DNA of 64,000 bases, taken from positions 186,001-250,000 of the forward strand of contig NZ_JANAEZ010000007.1 in NCBI RefSeq assembly GCF_024813435.1. The letters are read 5' to 3'. This DNA comes from Cognataquiflexum gelatinilyticum (lineage in GTDB: Bacteria > Bacteroidota > Bacteroidia > Cytophagales > Cyclobacteriaceae). Positions 43,329 through 51,881 of the stretch are shown piece after piece. Under the pieces are notes generated by a model. That model had not been told where the DNA came from. It saw nothing but the letters and a program-made list of their open reading frames with translations, and did not search any database. Numbering within the stretch: position 1 is the first letter of the stretch; every line of letters begins with the position of its first letter. Position numbers and translations under genes: made by a program.

Positions 43329-44237
43329 TTATTCTTTATTCAAGTTTCGGTCAAAAGCAATGATAATATCCAAAATCAATTCAACTGCGCCACTATAAAA
43401 TTCCGGCTGAATCCTTTCAAATGTATCAGTCACTTTGTGATAATCTTCATGGTCTTCTACTCCAAAGTAAATGAAAGGGATCCTGTTTTTGTGAAATTGG
43501 GAATGGTCCGATGCATTGGTCCAATCAGCTTTTTGACCGGGAACATCATGTCCAAATAATAATTTTGGAAACCGTCCTTCCGCAACATTTTCTATTATAG
43601 GCTTCAGTTGGGGATAATGGTAAGTCCCTACAGCATATATTTCGCCGTCAACATTTCTGCTGATCATATCCATGTTGATATTCAGAACAGTCTGTTCAAT
43701 TGGAAAAGGGAAATCATCCACCAAAGCTTTTGCTCCCTGATGACCCATTTCTTCAGCATCCAAAGCGACAAATAACATAGAGTGGTTAGGTCGGTTTTTG
43801 GAAAAGTACTCGGCTAATGCCAATACAGCACCTGTTCCCGAGGCATTGTCATCGGCGCCGTTGAATATTTGTTCCCCATTCTTACCAATATGGTCATAAT
43901 GGGCCATAATAACAATTAGCTTCTCTGTTTCTTTGCCTCCGACGAAGCCAACAATATTGGCAGCATTCTCATAAAGCTTGCCTTCTCTGTTGTTTTGAAA
44001 ATCAAAATATTGGATAAAATCAGGATACTGAGATTTCAGCCCCAATTCCCTGAACCTCTCCTGAATGTACTTCCTGGCTTTCAAACTGCCCTCTGAGAGT
44101 GGTTTTCTCCCACCGAGTTCATCGGAAGAAAGGTATTCAATGTCATTGAGCAATTTGCTTTGGTCGATTTTTTGTGCTCTCAATCCCAATGGGGCTATGA
44201 GAAAAAATAACATCAAAAATTTCAATAAATTAAGCAT
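43329..44237 (-). CDS. Exported M28 family metallopeptidase
   Basis: 302 residues with a signal peptide (MLNLLKFLMLFFLIAPLGLRAQ). Zinc site: AHYDHIG (His/Asp), GADDNASGTG (bridging Asp), DAEEMG (Glu-Glu), NMDMISR and SQFHKNRIPF (last His). These are aminopeptidase-type M28 enzymes acting on peptides in the periplasm or outside. 41 bases upstream of clcA on the same strand. Confidence 0.93.
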   Translation of the reverse strand: MLNLLKFLMLFFLIAPLGLRAQKIDQSKLLNDIEYLSSDELGGRKPLSEGSLKARKYIQERFRELGLKSQYPDFIQYFDFQNNREGKLYENAANIVGFVGGKETEKLIVIMAHYDHIGKNGEQIFNGADDNASGTGAVLALAEYFSKNRPNHSMLFVALDAEEMGHQGAKALVDDFPFPIEQTVLNINMDMISRNVDGEIYAVGTYHYPQLKPIIENVAEGRFPKLLFGHDVPGQKADWTNASDHSQFHKNRIPFIYFGVEDHEDYHKVTDTFERIQPEFYSGAVELILDIIIAFDRNLNKE

Positions 44238-44310
44238 ATGTCTTTTTAAATTGGTCCGTTATGTATATTCGTAAAAATAGTAAGATATAATCGCTCGAAT
44301 CTTAACACCT

Positions 44311-45300
44311 ATGAAATATCTTTTTGCCTTGCTGATGGTTTTTGCTTTTGTAAGACCAAGTATGGCTCAAAATGCCCTTCCTGAAACCTTTTTGGATGGG
44401 AAATCCATTGTTCTTATTTCAAATTCACCCCAAGCCCGACCTTCCTTTTCTTGGGAAACATTGGCACATGAAATCCATCCGGCTTTGGTATTAGCCGGTG
44501 GAGATCCGGTAGCCTATTATGAATTAGAAGATGTTGCCATCTCCGAAGAGGTACAGGCGGGTTTTGCCGCAATGTTTGCCAAAAGGATGATTTCTTCTAT
44601 CGTGATCCTTACCAGAAAAGCCAATGGAAACACAGTATTGAACATTGGACCTTTTACCAACAATAAAAACATGATCCCTACCAACGGTATGTGGAGTATG
44701 GATGCAAAAGAAATAGGTCAGATGAAGGAGTCTTTGGCTACAATTGGCCTAAATATTAAATCCAAGAACCTGATGGTTTTGGAAGTTCCTGAGTTTCCGT
44801 CAGGCGCCAATGCCACCGCATCTGCTGCCCAAAGATACCTTAATAGAAATCCACTGAACCTTGATGTTTTCAAGTTGGGAATTCCATTATCTGGAGCTGC
44901 TGGCGAAAGTGGTTACTTAAATACATTTAGATATGACCTTTTGGGAAAATCCGAGGAGAGTATACTTGCGGAGCAGAATGAGGAAAGGAATGGTTTGCAG
45001 GCGATTTTCACACAACTGTATCCTCATCAAGTGGAGTTTCTCAGCAGTCCCAGGACCGATGCAGACTTGATCAAAGACAAGGTACAGTTTGTCCTGATGA
45101 GGATAGAAGCAAGAGAAAGTGACCTGATGCAGAATATGGGTTTACCCACAGATAGTCTTACTGATGGAGACAGGATTGTGGTCAAATATTACATCCGATT
45201 CTTGGTAAGAAATGAATTATATATCGGTCCTGTATGGGACGCAGACCCTGATTGGAGGGTATCATTGGGCAATTTTCTAAATAACCTGAAAATAAAATGA
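44311..45300 (+). CDS. Hypothetical exported protein
   Basis: 329 residues with a signal peptide (MKYLFALLMVFAFVRPSMAQ). The mature part looks like an alpha/beta domain (ETFLDGKSIVLISNSPQA, ISSIVILTRKANGN) followed by helices and a C-terminal segment ending GNFLNNLKIK. No family or motif recognised. Its TGA stop is part of a terminator hairpin. Confidence 0.8.
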   Translation: MKYLFALLMVFAFVRPSMAQNALPETFLDGKSIVLISNSPQARPSFSWETLAHEIHPALVLAGGDPVAYYELEDVAISEEVQAGFAAMFAKRMISSIVILTRKANGNTVLNIGPFTNNKNMIPTNGMWSMDAKEIGQMKESLATIGLNIKSKNLMVLEVPEFPSGANATASAAQRYLNRNPLNLDVFKLGIPLSGAAGESGYLNTFRYDLLGKSEESILAEQNEERNGLQAIFTQLYPHQVEFLSSPRTDADLIKDKVQFVLMRIEARESDLMQNMGLPTDSLTDGDRIVVKYYIRFLVRNELYIGPVWDADPDWRVSLGNFLNNLKIK

Positions 45301-45316
45301 GCCCTTCGAAGGGCTC
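45299..45316. terminator. Terminator hairpin overlapping a stop codon
   Basis: Perfect 18-base palindrome GAGCCCTTCGAAGGGCTC, then TTT. Its first two bases are the GA of the upstream TGA stop codon. Confidence 0.75.
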
Positions 45317-45581
45317 TTTAAAAATTACAGCTGACTGTAGTGGTGACCAAACACTCTCTGCTATTTATCTATTTGACTTGAAATTCTTCGGTTGATTGGA
45401 TTCAAGTTTTTATTTTTTAAATCTGTAAGTCTTTTTGGCAAATTTAATTGTGCAACAATTTTATCCTTTTTCAATAAACTCAAGAGAAGTTTATGTGTAT
45501 AAGAGTAAAATTTTTGAACAAATCTAATCGTAATCATTTCCTAAATCCAATTGAAAAAATCTATCAGACATTTAGGAAATT

Positions 45582-46163
45582 TTAATATAAATCTTCTTTT
45601 ACAAAAGGTATCAAAGCCAAAATAACTGCCTGTTGGTAATAATTTTTCCTATCAAGCGCCCCTTTTGTCAAAATACCCACTGCACCATCATTTTCCTTGG
45701 AATTTTCCCTGTTGAAAAAAGCATCATCAGCTGCTCCAAGTTCCATCCCGCCATCTACCATATCGGCAATGGCTTTTGGAAGGAAGAATATGGAAGTTTT
45801 TGCTTTACCTATTTTTCCATTCCTATCCAAGACCACAACCCATGCAAAAGCAGCCATTTCTCCCTGGAATTTTTCCACACCACCTTCAATACCTACCCAA
45901 AAATCTGCCTCTGGAAACACTGCTTTAGAATTTTTTGCACGGTTAAATGCCCCTTTGTAAGTCTGTTCATCGCCTACTGGCTGTGCTTCCACATCTGAGC
46001 TTACATTTAACCCTTCTACGAGATAAGTTCCTTCAAATACTTGGTGAAAACCACTATTGGTGCAATTGATTTTAACTGGATTTCTACTTCCTACAATTAC
46101 TAAATTCTGCCTTTGTTGATCTTGGATATTCTTTCTTTTTGGAAAACTCATTGGTCCAGTCAT
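45582..46163 (-). CDS. yjjX: Inosine/xanthosine triphosphatase (DUF84, YjjX-like)
   Basis: 193 residues; an internal ATG at 46151 is also possible. Markers: GSRNPVKINCTN (substrate loop), YKGAFNRAKNSKAVFPEADFWVGIEGG split as GAFNRAKN and WVGIEGGVE, and LTKGALDRKNYYQQAV. It hydrolyses non-canonical ITP and XTP to keep them out of nucleic acids. Followed upstream by yebC on the same strand. Confidence 0.93.
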   Translation of the reverse strand: MTGPMSFPKRKNIQDQQRQNLVIVGSRNPVKINCTNSGFHQVFEGTYLVEGLNVSSDVEAQPVGDEQTYKGAFNRAKNSKAVFPEADFWVGIEGGVEKFQGEMAAFAWVVVLDRNGKIGKAKTSIFFLPKAIADMVDGGMELGAADDAFFNRENSKENDGAVGILTKGALDRKNYYQQAVILALIPFVKEDLY

Positions 46164-46217
46164 GGATGATCAGCGGTAAAGATTAAAATTATGTGAATTG
46201 GTGGTGAAGGTATAGTT

Positions 46218-46925
46218 TTAAGCAACGTTGGTAAATACTTGGTTGACATCATCGTCTTCCTCAAGTCTTTCTATCATTTTGTTTATTTCCTCTTCCTGTT
46301 CTTCGGTGAGTTCGACAGTGGTGGAGGGGAACCATTGGAAGTCTGCGTTGATTACTTCAATATGCTTGTCTTCAAGTGCTTTTTGCATTTTTCCAAAATC
46401 CTCAAATTCTGTGTATGCAAAAATTTCACCCTCATTTTCAGCAATTTCTTCTAATCCATGGTCGATCAGTTCTAGCTCCAACTCTTCTATGTCAAGGTCT
46501 TTTTGTGCAAATCGGAATACTGCTTTTTTGGTAAACATAAAGCTGACTGAACCTGAGGTTCCTAGAGATCCGCCGGATTTGGTAAAATAACTTCTGATAT
46601 TGGCTACAGTCCTGTTGATATTGTCTGTGGAGGTTTCGATGATTACAGCTACGCCATAGGGTCCATAACCTTCATAGACAATCTCTTCATAGTTTTTTTC
46701 ATCCTTGTTGGAAGCTCTTTTGATAGCAGCCTCGATCCTATCCTTTGGCATCGAAGCGCCTTTTGCGTTTTGGATGACGGTTCGGAGCTTTGTGTTATTT
46801 GCCGGATCCGGACCGCCTGCTTTGACGGCCATTACAATTTCTTTTCCAAGGCGGGTAAATACCTTGGACATCTGGCTCCAACGTTTAAATTTTCTTTCTT
46901 TCCTAAATTCAAATGCTCTTCCCAT
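46218..46925 (-). CDS. yebC: YebC/PmpR family regulator / translation factor
   Basis: 235 residues. YebC signature MGRAFEFRKERKFKRW near the start, VMAVKAGGPDP, MPKDRIEAAIKRA and the acidic C-terminal EEQEEEINKMIERL. YebC family proteins act as DNA-binding regulators and, in newer work, help ribosomes past proline stretches. Forms a unit with the ITPase gene downstream (54-base gap). Confidence 0.95.
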   Translation of the reverse strand: MGRAFEFRKERKFKRWSQMSKVFTRLGKEIVMAVKAGGPDPANNTKLRTVIQNAKGASMPKDRIEAAIKRASNKDEKNYEEIVYEGYGPYGVAVIIETSTDNINRTVANIRSYFTKSGGSLGTSGSVSFMFTKKAVFRFAQKDLDIEELELELIDHGLEEIAENEGEIFAYTEFEDFGKMQKALEDKHIEVINADFQWFPSTTVELTEEQEEEINKMIERLEEDDDVNQVFTNVA

Positions 46926-47077
46926 TGCTGATCTGTTTTAAAAGGTGGGTAAAATTAATAAATCTTTTTAAAGTGCCTAAAACAAAGAAAACCAATGCCA
47001 ACAAATCTTCTTAGAACGGTAATCCTAAGTCAAAATTTAATAGATTTACTGATATTTTGAATCCAATAACTTTTATC

Positions 47078-48421
47078 ATGAGCCAATCTGAAAACCTGCC
47101 CATTCCCAATATTCCACAACCGAAACATAAAAGGATTGTAATCGTCGGAGCCGGATTTGCTGGACTAAAAATCGCCCAAAAGCTTGCCCATACCGATTAT
47201 CAGATAGTGTTGTTTGATAAAAACAATTATCACCAATTCCAACCCTTGCTTTATCAGGTCGCAACGGCGGCACTTTCACCAAGTGCTGTTTCATTTCCCC
47301 TGAGAAGGATTTTTCACAAAATAGATAATGTGGTCTTTAGAATGGCAGTGGTGAGGGAAATAGATAAAGAAAAGAAAACCATCTATACCAACCTGGGAAC
47401 AATACAATATGACTATTTGGTCTTGTCCCAAGGTGCCAATACCAATTATTTCGGCAACCAGAATATCCAAAAATTCTGTGCTCCCATGAAGTCCACTTCT
47501 GAGGCTTTATATATCCGAAATAAAATCATCTCCAACTATGAGCGAGCGGTCAACATTGCTGATGAAGATGAACGAAAGCCGATCATGAATGTCGTCATTG
47601 TGGGCGGCGGGGCCACAGGGGTGGAGCTTGCGGGATCTATAGCGGAATTGAGAAATAAAGTCCTACCCAAAGACTATCCCCAGTTATCCTTTAAAAACAT
47701 GCGTGTCATCCTTGTCGAGTCCGGTGGTTCTTTGCTCAGTGGTTTGACGCCAAAATCCAGGGAAAAAGCACTTCAATACCTTCAGGAGCTCGGTGTAGAA
47801 GTCATGCTCAATACGCGGGTGGAGGATTACGATGGGTTTATTGTTAAACTTCTTGACAAAGAACCTATCAAAACCTTGACTTTACTTTGGGCCGCCGGCA
47901 TAAAAGCCAATTCGCTTATTGGTGTTGAAGACGATCAAAAAGCGCCAAATGGGAGATTGTTGGTCGACGAATTCAATAAGATGGTCAATGAACAAGACAT
48001 TTATGTAGTTGGCGACCAATGTGTGCAGAAGGAAGAAAAATTTCCAAATGGACATCCTCAAGTAGCGCAGGTAGCGATACAGCAAGCTGCCAATCTTGCC
48101 AAAAACTTCAAAAATGAACTGAAAGGCAAACCTTGGATACCATTTAAATACAATGACCTTGGATCCATGGCAACGATAGGTAAAAAGATGGCCGTAGTAG
48201 ATTTGCCATTTGTGAGTTTTCAAGGTTCGTTTGCTTGGCTGGTATGGCTGTTTGTCCACCTAATGGCAATCTTGGGAGTTAAAAACAAGCTTATGGTTTT
48301 CCTTACTTGGTCTTGGAAATACCTCTCTTTTGACCCAAGCCTGAGGCTTTTGATCAGGCCCCGTTATGTCAAGGAATTTAAAAGACAATGGATGCTTGAA
48401 GAAAAGGATTATGAAGATTGA
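47078..48421 (+). CDS. ndh: Type II NADH:quinone oxidoreductase
   Basis: 447 residues from the ATG at 47078. Two Rossmann motifs: VGAGFAGLKIAQKLA (FAD) and VVIVGGGATGVELAGSIAELR (NADH). NYHQFQPLLYQVATAAL and the C-terminal amphipathic/hydrophobic stretch (VWLFVHLMAILGV, WSWKYLSF) that holds the protein at the membrane are typical of NDH-2. It passes electrons from NADH to quinone without pumping protons. Confidence 0.94.
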   Translation: MSQSENLPIPNIPQPKHKRIVIVGAGFAGLKIAQKLAHTDYQIVLFDKNNYHQFQPLLYQVATAALSPSAVSFPLRRIFHKIDNVVFRMAVVREIDKEKKTIYTNLGTIQYDYLVLSQGANTNYFGNQNIQKFCAPMKSTSEALYIRNKIISNYERAVNIADEDERKPIMNVVIVGGGATGVELAGSIAELRNKVLPKDYPQLSFKNMRVILVESGGSLLSGLTPKSREKALQYLQELGVEVMLNTRVEDYDGFIVKLLDKEPIKTLTLLWAAGIKANSLIGVEDDQKAPNGRLLVDEFNKMVNEQDIYVVGDQCVQKEEKFPNGHPQVAQVAIQQAANLAKNFKNELKGKPWIPFKYNDLGSMATIGKKMAVVDLPFVSFQGSFAWLVWLFVHLMAILGVKNKLMVFLTWSWKYLSFDPSLRLLIRPRYVKEFKRQWMLEEKDYED

Positions 48422-48529
48422 TGGCAGAATAAAATGCTTTTCTTTTTTCCCATTACCAAATCATTTTCAACGAAGCTGATTCGGTCTTCCTTTTTGATGG
48501 TTATATTTAAAACATAAAACCTCTTTTTT

Positions 48530-49429
48530 ATGAGAAACATACTTATCCTAGCCGCAATCCTTATCGGTGCAAGTTTCAATAACCCGACAGTAGGCCAATC
48601 AGCCAAAAAAAGAATCCAACCGGGTAGAATGTATAATTCTCAGGACACGCTTTTTTCGCCGATTTATGGATTTACTTCTCAGGTACCTGTTGGCTGGGTA
48701 GGAACCTTGCCGCGGGAAACGGAGGTTTTTTTATTGACGACAGGCAATGGAGGTTTTGGCGAAATTTATGTCTTTGGTAGGGCCGCAGTAGACCTTCAAC
48801 AGCTTTCTGAGCTATGGAAGGAAGGGGTGGATGTCACAGATAAGTTAAGATTGAAAGCCATTGATCCAAAAATTTCAGATCAGATATTGCAGTCTGAAGT
48901 TGTAGCGGATGGGAATTATGTACAAAGACAATCAAGGGCCTTTGCTGCAACCAAATGTGGAAATCAGGGCACCTGTATCACTGTATTGGCAGTAGGGTCT
49001 GAGGAATCTTATGACAATGTTTCGAAAGCGGCCCTGCAATTATTACAGAAAGGTACTTTTGAACGCCCTTCTTTTGAGTCTCCTTATGAGAACTTTAATT
49101 GGAAGGAATTTCTTTCCAACAAGCTGATGATTACCTATGATGAAGTTTTGGGAGGTGCAAGGCAAACACAGATCAACCTTTGCGAAAATGGCACCTTCAA
49201 TGCAAATGTTAAAAAAAGAGGCATCATGAGGAATGTCAATCCAGAATACAAAAACAGAATGAGGGGAAGTTGGACGGTAGAAGGAAAAGGGCCTGAAGCG
49301 ATATTGAATCTTACTTTTGACAAAAAGGGGTTGAGTCCGTTGACCGTTCCACTTAAATTAAAGGATGAAGAACTTTTTGTCGGCGACGAGCGGTATTATG
49401 CAAGTGAGGCCACAGGATGTAAAAAATAA
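48530..49429 (+). CDS. Hypothetical exported protein
   Basis: 299 residues with a signal peptide (MRNILILAAILIGASFNNPTVGQS). The middle carries PVGWVG and TGNGGFGEIYVFGRAAVD; the C-terminal third is beta-rich (GTFNANVKKRGIM, RGSWTVEGKG), resembling lipocalin-like domains. Four cysteines could form disulfides. No named family. Ends at the bidirectional terminator at 49446. Confidence 0.78.
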   Translation: MRNILILAAILIGASFNNPTVGQSAKKRIQPGRMYNSQDTLFSPIYGFTSQVPVGWVGTLPRETEVFLLTTGNGGFGEIYVFGRAAVDLQQLSELWKEGVDVTDKLRLKAIDPKISDQILQSEVVADGNYVQRQSRAFAATKCGNQGTCITVLAVGSEESYDNVSKAALQLLQKGTFERPSFESPYENFNWKEFLSNKLMITYDEVLGGARQTQINLCENGTFNANVKKRGIMRNVNPEYKNRMRGSWTVEGKGPEAILNLTFDKKGLSPLTVPLKLKDEELFVGDERYYASEATGCKK

Positions 49430-49445
49430 ACATCGAAACCAGAAA

Positions 49446-49477
49446 GATTTTCCGGGAAGAAACTTTTCCGGAAAATC
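49446..49477. terminator. Bidirectional terminator overlapping the GGCT stop codon
   Basis: 10-bp perfect stem GATTTTCCGG / CCGGAAAATC with a 12-base loop between convergent genes. On the minus strand the GA of the TGA stop of the 49476-49916 gene forms the base of the stem. Confidence 0.8.
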
Positions 49478-49916
49478 ATATTTTCCCCACCCTGTTGATG
49501 ACCTGCGCAAGATAGGAATCAGGTATTCCTGACTCTTTTCCTCCTTTGAGAATCACTTTCCAATATTCTTCTTTAGGGAATAGGCCTTCCTTAGTGTTTT
49601 TGGATATAAAAACAAAAGCATTGATTTTTCCATTCTTTGTAAAAATCTCTTTTTCAACAAAGTCATATCCAGGTTCGGAGGTCAAGAAATATGCCTTATC
49701 CTCTTTTTGAATTTTGAAAATTAAGCCATAAACGGATTCATTTTCACTGAATACAATATTAGCCCTCGCTGATCCATCAGGATTAGGATGGTTGAATCGA
49801 AAGCCATGATGCGGCAAAACACCGATACCGATTTTAAATGGGTTGGTATGCAATCTTCCTTCCAAGGTGCTTGAATCCAGGTTGCTTGCATACCCGAAAT
49901 AATAGAAATTTTCCAT
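49476..49916 (-). CDS. Gamma-glutamylcyclotransferase family protein
   Basis: 146 residues. Substrate-loop motif FGYASNLD (family YGSN-type), the arch VYGLIFKI and a catalytic Glu likely in LTSEPGYD. Such enzymes release 5-oxoproline from gamma-glutamyl peptides or related adducts. Substrate uncertain. Confidence 0.88.
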   Translation of the reverse strand: MENFYYFGYASNLDSSTLEGRLHTNPFKIGIGVLPHHGFRFNHPNPDGSARANIVFSENESVYGLIFKIQKEDKAYFLTSEPGYDFVEKEIFTKNGKINAFVFISKNTKEGLFPKEEYWKVILKGGKESGIPDSYLAQVINRVGKI

Positions 49917-50086
49917 TTCCCAATTTAAGATTTGTTAACAGTATTTTCCAAAATAAGGATTAAACCATCTGTCTTTGCCTAAGTCTAATCATCAAATTCA
50001 CAGCTTAGAGATTCCACTGATTTGTCCGGGAAATCTAAATTTCTAAGATTATCATTTTAAAAAAATACTAAAAACAAAATAAAGAA

Positions 50087-50548
50087 ATGAAAAAGCTATT
50101 GATGATTGCAGCAATATTCACCTTGACATTTGCAGGGGCATTTGCCCAAAGAGGACAGGGTGGACCTCGAGGTGGACAGCAAAAAGAATCGTTGACCCCC
50201 GAACAGAGGGCCGAAAGGATTACCACGAAAATGACAGAAGAATTGGGACTATCTGAAGATCAAAAACAAAAGATCTACCAAATCAATCTCGAAAATGCCC
50301 AGAAAAGAGAAGCACAGAGAGCGGCGATGGAGGAGGAAAGAAAAGCAAAAAGAACAGAGATGCAGGCACAAAACCAGGTTCAAAATGAACAGATTGAGGC
50401 TATTTTGACTCCTGAACAAAAAACCAAGTGGGAGGAAGTCAAAAAAGAAAACCGAAAAGAAATTCGAGAACGTAGTGGAAGCGGAAGAGGTCACCGTGGA
50501 GGCAAAGGTTCATCAGGAGGAAAAGGCAGCTCCGGAAGAAATATTTAA
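50087..50548 (+). CDS. Exported Spy/LTXXQ-like helical protein
   Basis: 153 residues with signal peptide (MKKLLMIAAIFTLTFAGAFAQ). Two LTPEQ motifs (about 37-41 and 107-111) within long charged helices, as in Spy/CpxP-like LTXXQ proteins and the DUF4890-type group of Bacteroidota, then a Gly/Ser/Arg/Lys-rich tail (HRGGKGSSGGKGSSGR). Relatives are periplasmic chaperones or metal-stress proteins; the role here is inferred. Confidence 0.82.
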   Translation: MKKLLMIAAIFTLTFAGAFAQRGQGGPRGGQQKESLTPEQRAERITTKMTEELGLSEDQKQKIYQINLENAQKREAQRAAMEEERKAKRTEMQAQNQVQNEQIEAILTPEQKTKWEEVKKENRKEIRERSGSGRGHRGGKGSSGGKGSSGRNI

Positions 50549-50575
50549 AACAGATTGATTGGGTTTATTTGTAGA

Positions 50576-50602
50576 AAAAAGCAGGCCAATGGTCTGCTTT
50601 TT
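50576..50602. terminator. Bidirectional intrinsic terminator
   Basis: Stem AAAAAGCAG(G)CC / GG(T)CTGCTTTTT with loop AAT between the convergent Spy-like gene and the lipoprotein pair; A/T runs on both sides serve both directions. Confidence 0.85.
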
Positions 50603-50618
50603 CTGGTTTATTCATTGC

Positions 50619-51110
50619 CTACTTGCGGAAATAAGTGATGGGACTGGTACTACAAAGCTCATTTGGTGCGCATTTGTATTCAAGTTGCAATTGTGACTTT
50701 CTTTCTTTTAGTGCTATGGTGTATTCTCTTTCTATGTTCCAGTCCGATCCGACAAGGTTATCCGGTGCAGTATACCATACCGTACTCCCTTCAGGGAGCG
50801 TCAAAAATTGGTCTCCTGTAAGCGTCAAAACATTTCCTAATAACCGGTATGTTCCGTTTGTGATTGAATTATACCCAAGGTCCATGTTGTTATCTTGCTG
50901 TCGGGCCGTACTTCTGTTTTCAAAAGTTCCATCCTCCTTGAATTCATAGGTATCGACATAAAACAGTTGTGACTCTTGTTGATATCTACTCAATTCCCAA
51001 ATTCCATGCAGATCTTGGAGACTAAAATTCTTGTCATCTTTTTCGATAAGATTACAAGAAAAAGTAATGAATAGGATTGAGATTAAGGCTAGTTTGGAAA
51101 ATATTCTCAT
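50619..51110 (-). CDS. Lipocalin-like lipoprotein (paralog 1)
   Basis: 163 residues. Lipobox FITFSC (Cys about 19), then a lipocalin-like beta domain: LHGIWELSRY, YEFKEDGTFENRSTARQQD, NGTYRLLGNVLTLTG, KERKSQLQLEY. Same order of motifs as the gene 26 bases upstream, with about half the residues shared by eye, so the two are tandem duplicates. Function unknown. Confidence 0.85.
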   Translation of the reverse strand: MRIFSKLALISILFITFSCNLIEKDDKNFSLQDLHGIWELSRYQQESQLFYVDTYEFKEDGTFENRSTARQQDNNMDLGYNSITNGTYRLLGNVLTLTGDQFLTLPEGSTVWYTAPDNLVGSDWNIEREYTIALKERKSQLQLEYKCAPNELCSTSPITYFRK

Positions 51111-51136
51111 GAATTTGAGGTTTTATTTTAACTTAA

Positions 51137-51616
51137 TTATTTGCGATAAAAAGTGATTGGACCGGTGCACTGAGCAAAGGGAGGGCATGGAAAATCCAAC
51201 ACCAATTGAGACTTTCTTTCTTTTAGAGATATTGTTATTTCTGTTTCCCTGTTCCAGTCTCCTCCGACAAGTTTATCCATTCCAGTATACCAAACCGTAC
51301 TTTCTTCAGGAATTGTTAAAAACTCTTTTTCTTCAAGAGATAGCTTATTCCCTGCCAATGAATACGTTCCGCTAGTGAGAGAATTATATCCAAAATCAAT
51401 GTTGGAATCCTGTTGTCTTGCGGTCACCCTATGTTCAAATGTGCCGTCTTCATTGAATTCATATGCTTGAACTAAAAAGAGTTCTGATTCCTCCCAATAG
51501 GAACTCAGTTCCCATGTTCCATGAAGATTTTCTTGGCTAAAATCGTTGTCATCCATATTACAGGAAAATGTAAAACAGAGGATAGTAGCTATAACAAGTG
51601 AAGATGATAATTTCAT
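51137..51616 (-). CDS. Lipocalin-like lipoprotein (paralog 2)
   Basis: 159 residues. Lipobox CFTFSC (Cys about 19), then LHGTWELSSYWEES, YEFNEDGTFEHRVTARQQD, SGTYSLAGNKLSL, KERKSQLVLDF. Paralog of the gene downstream, with matching positions of the C-terminal Cys pair. It lies just past the gltBD terminator. Confidence 0.85.
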   Translation of the reverse strand: MKLSSSLVIATILCFTFSCNMDDNDFSQENLHGTWELSSYWEESELFLVQAYEFNEDGTFEHRVTARQQDSNIDFGYNSLTSGTYSLAGNKLSLEEKEFLTIPEESTVWYTGMDKLVGGDWNRETEITISLKERKSQLVLDFPCPPFAQCTGPITFYRK

Positions 51617-51766
51617 AGGTTTTAAAAGTTATGGTTTTTTGTAAGGACGTAGTCAATTAAAAGGATGTCCTGATTGAAGTTCATTTTTTTGAAAATGCTT
51701 ATATAGAGCGGTTTGCAAGATGGCATCATTGAGTTTTTACCAAAATTTTTAAATGTAAAAAACCAA

Positions 51767-51793
51767 AAAGAGCAGGCCACCGACCTGCTCTTT
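51767..51793 (-). terminator. Intrinsic terminator of gltB-gltD
   Basis: 10-bp perfect stem AAAGAGCAGG / CCTGCTCTTT, 7-base loop, T-rich on the minus strand, 89 bases past the gltD stop. Confidence 0.88.
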
Positions 51794-51881
51794 CTGATTA
51801 GATTGCTAAAAAATCATAACAATCACAAACTAAACTTATTATCACGCTTACTCTTATTTTAGGCTTATTGCTTCATTAGGT

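Noticed and set aside
47057..47077. Upstream TTG start for ndh adding seven residues
   Set aside because: The ATG at 47078 gives the normal N-terminus of NDH-2 proteins.
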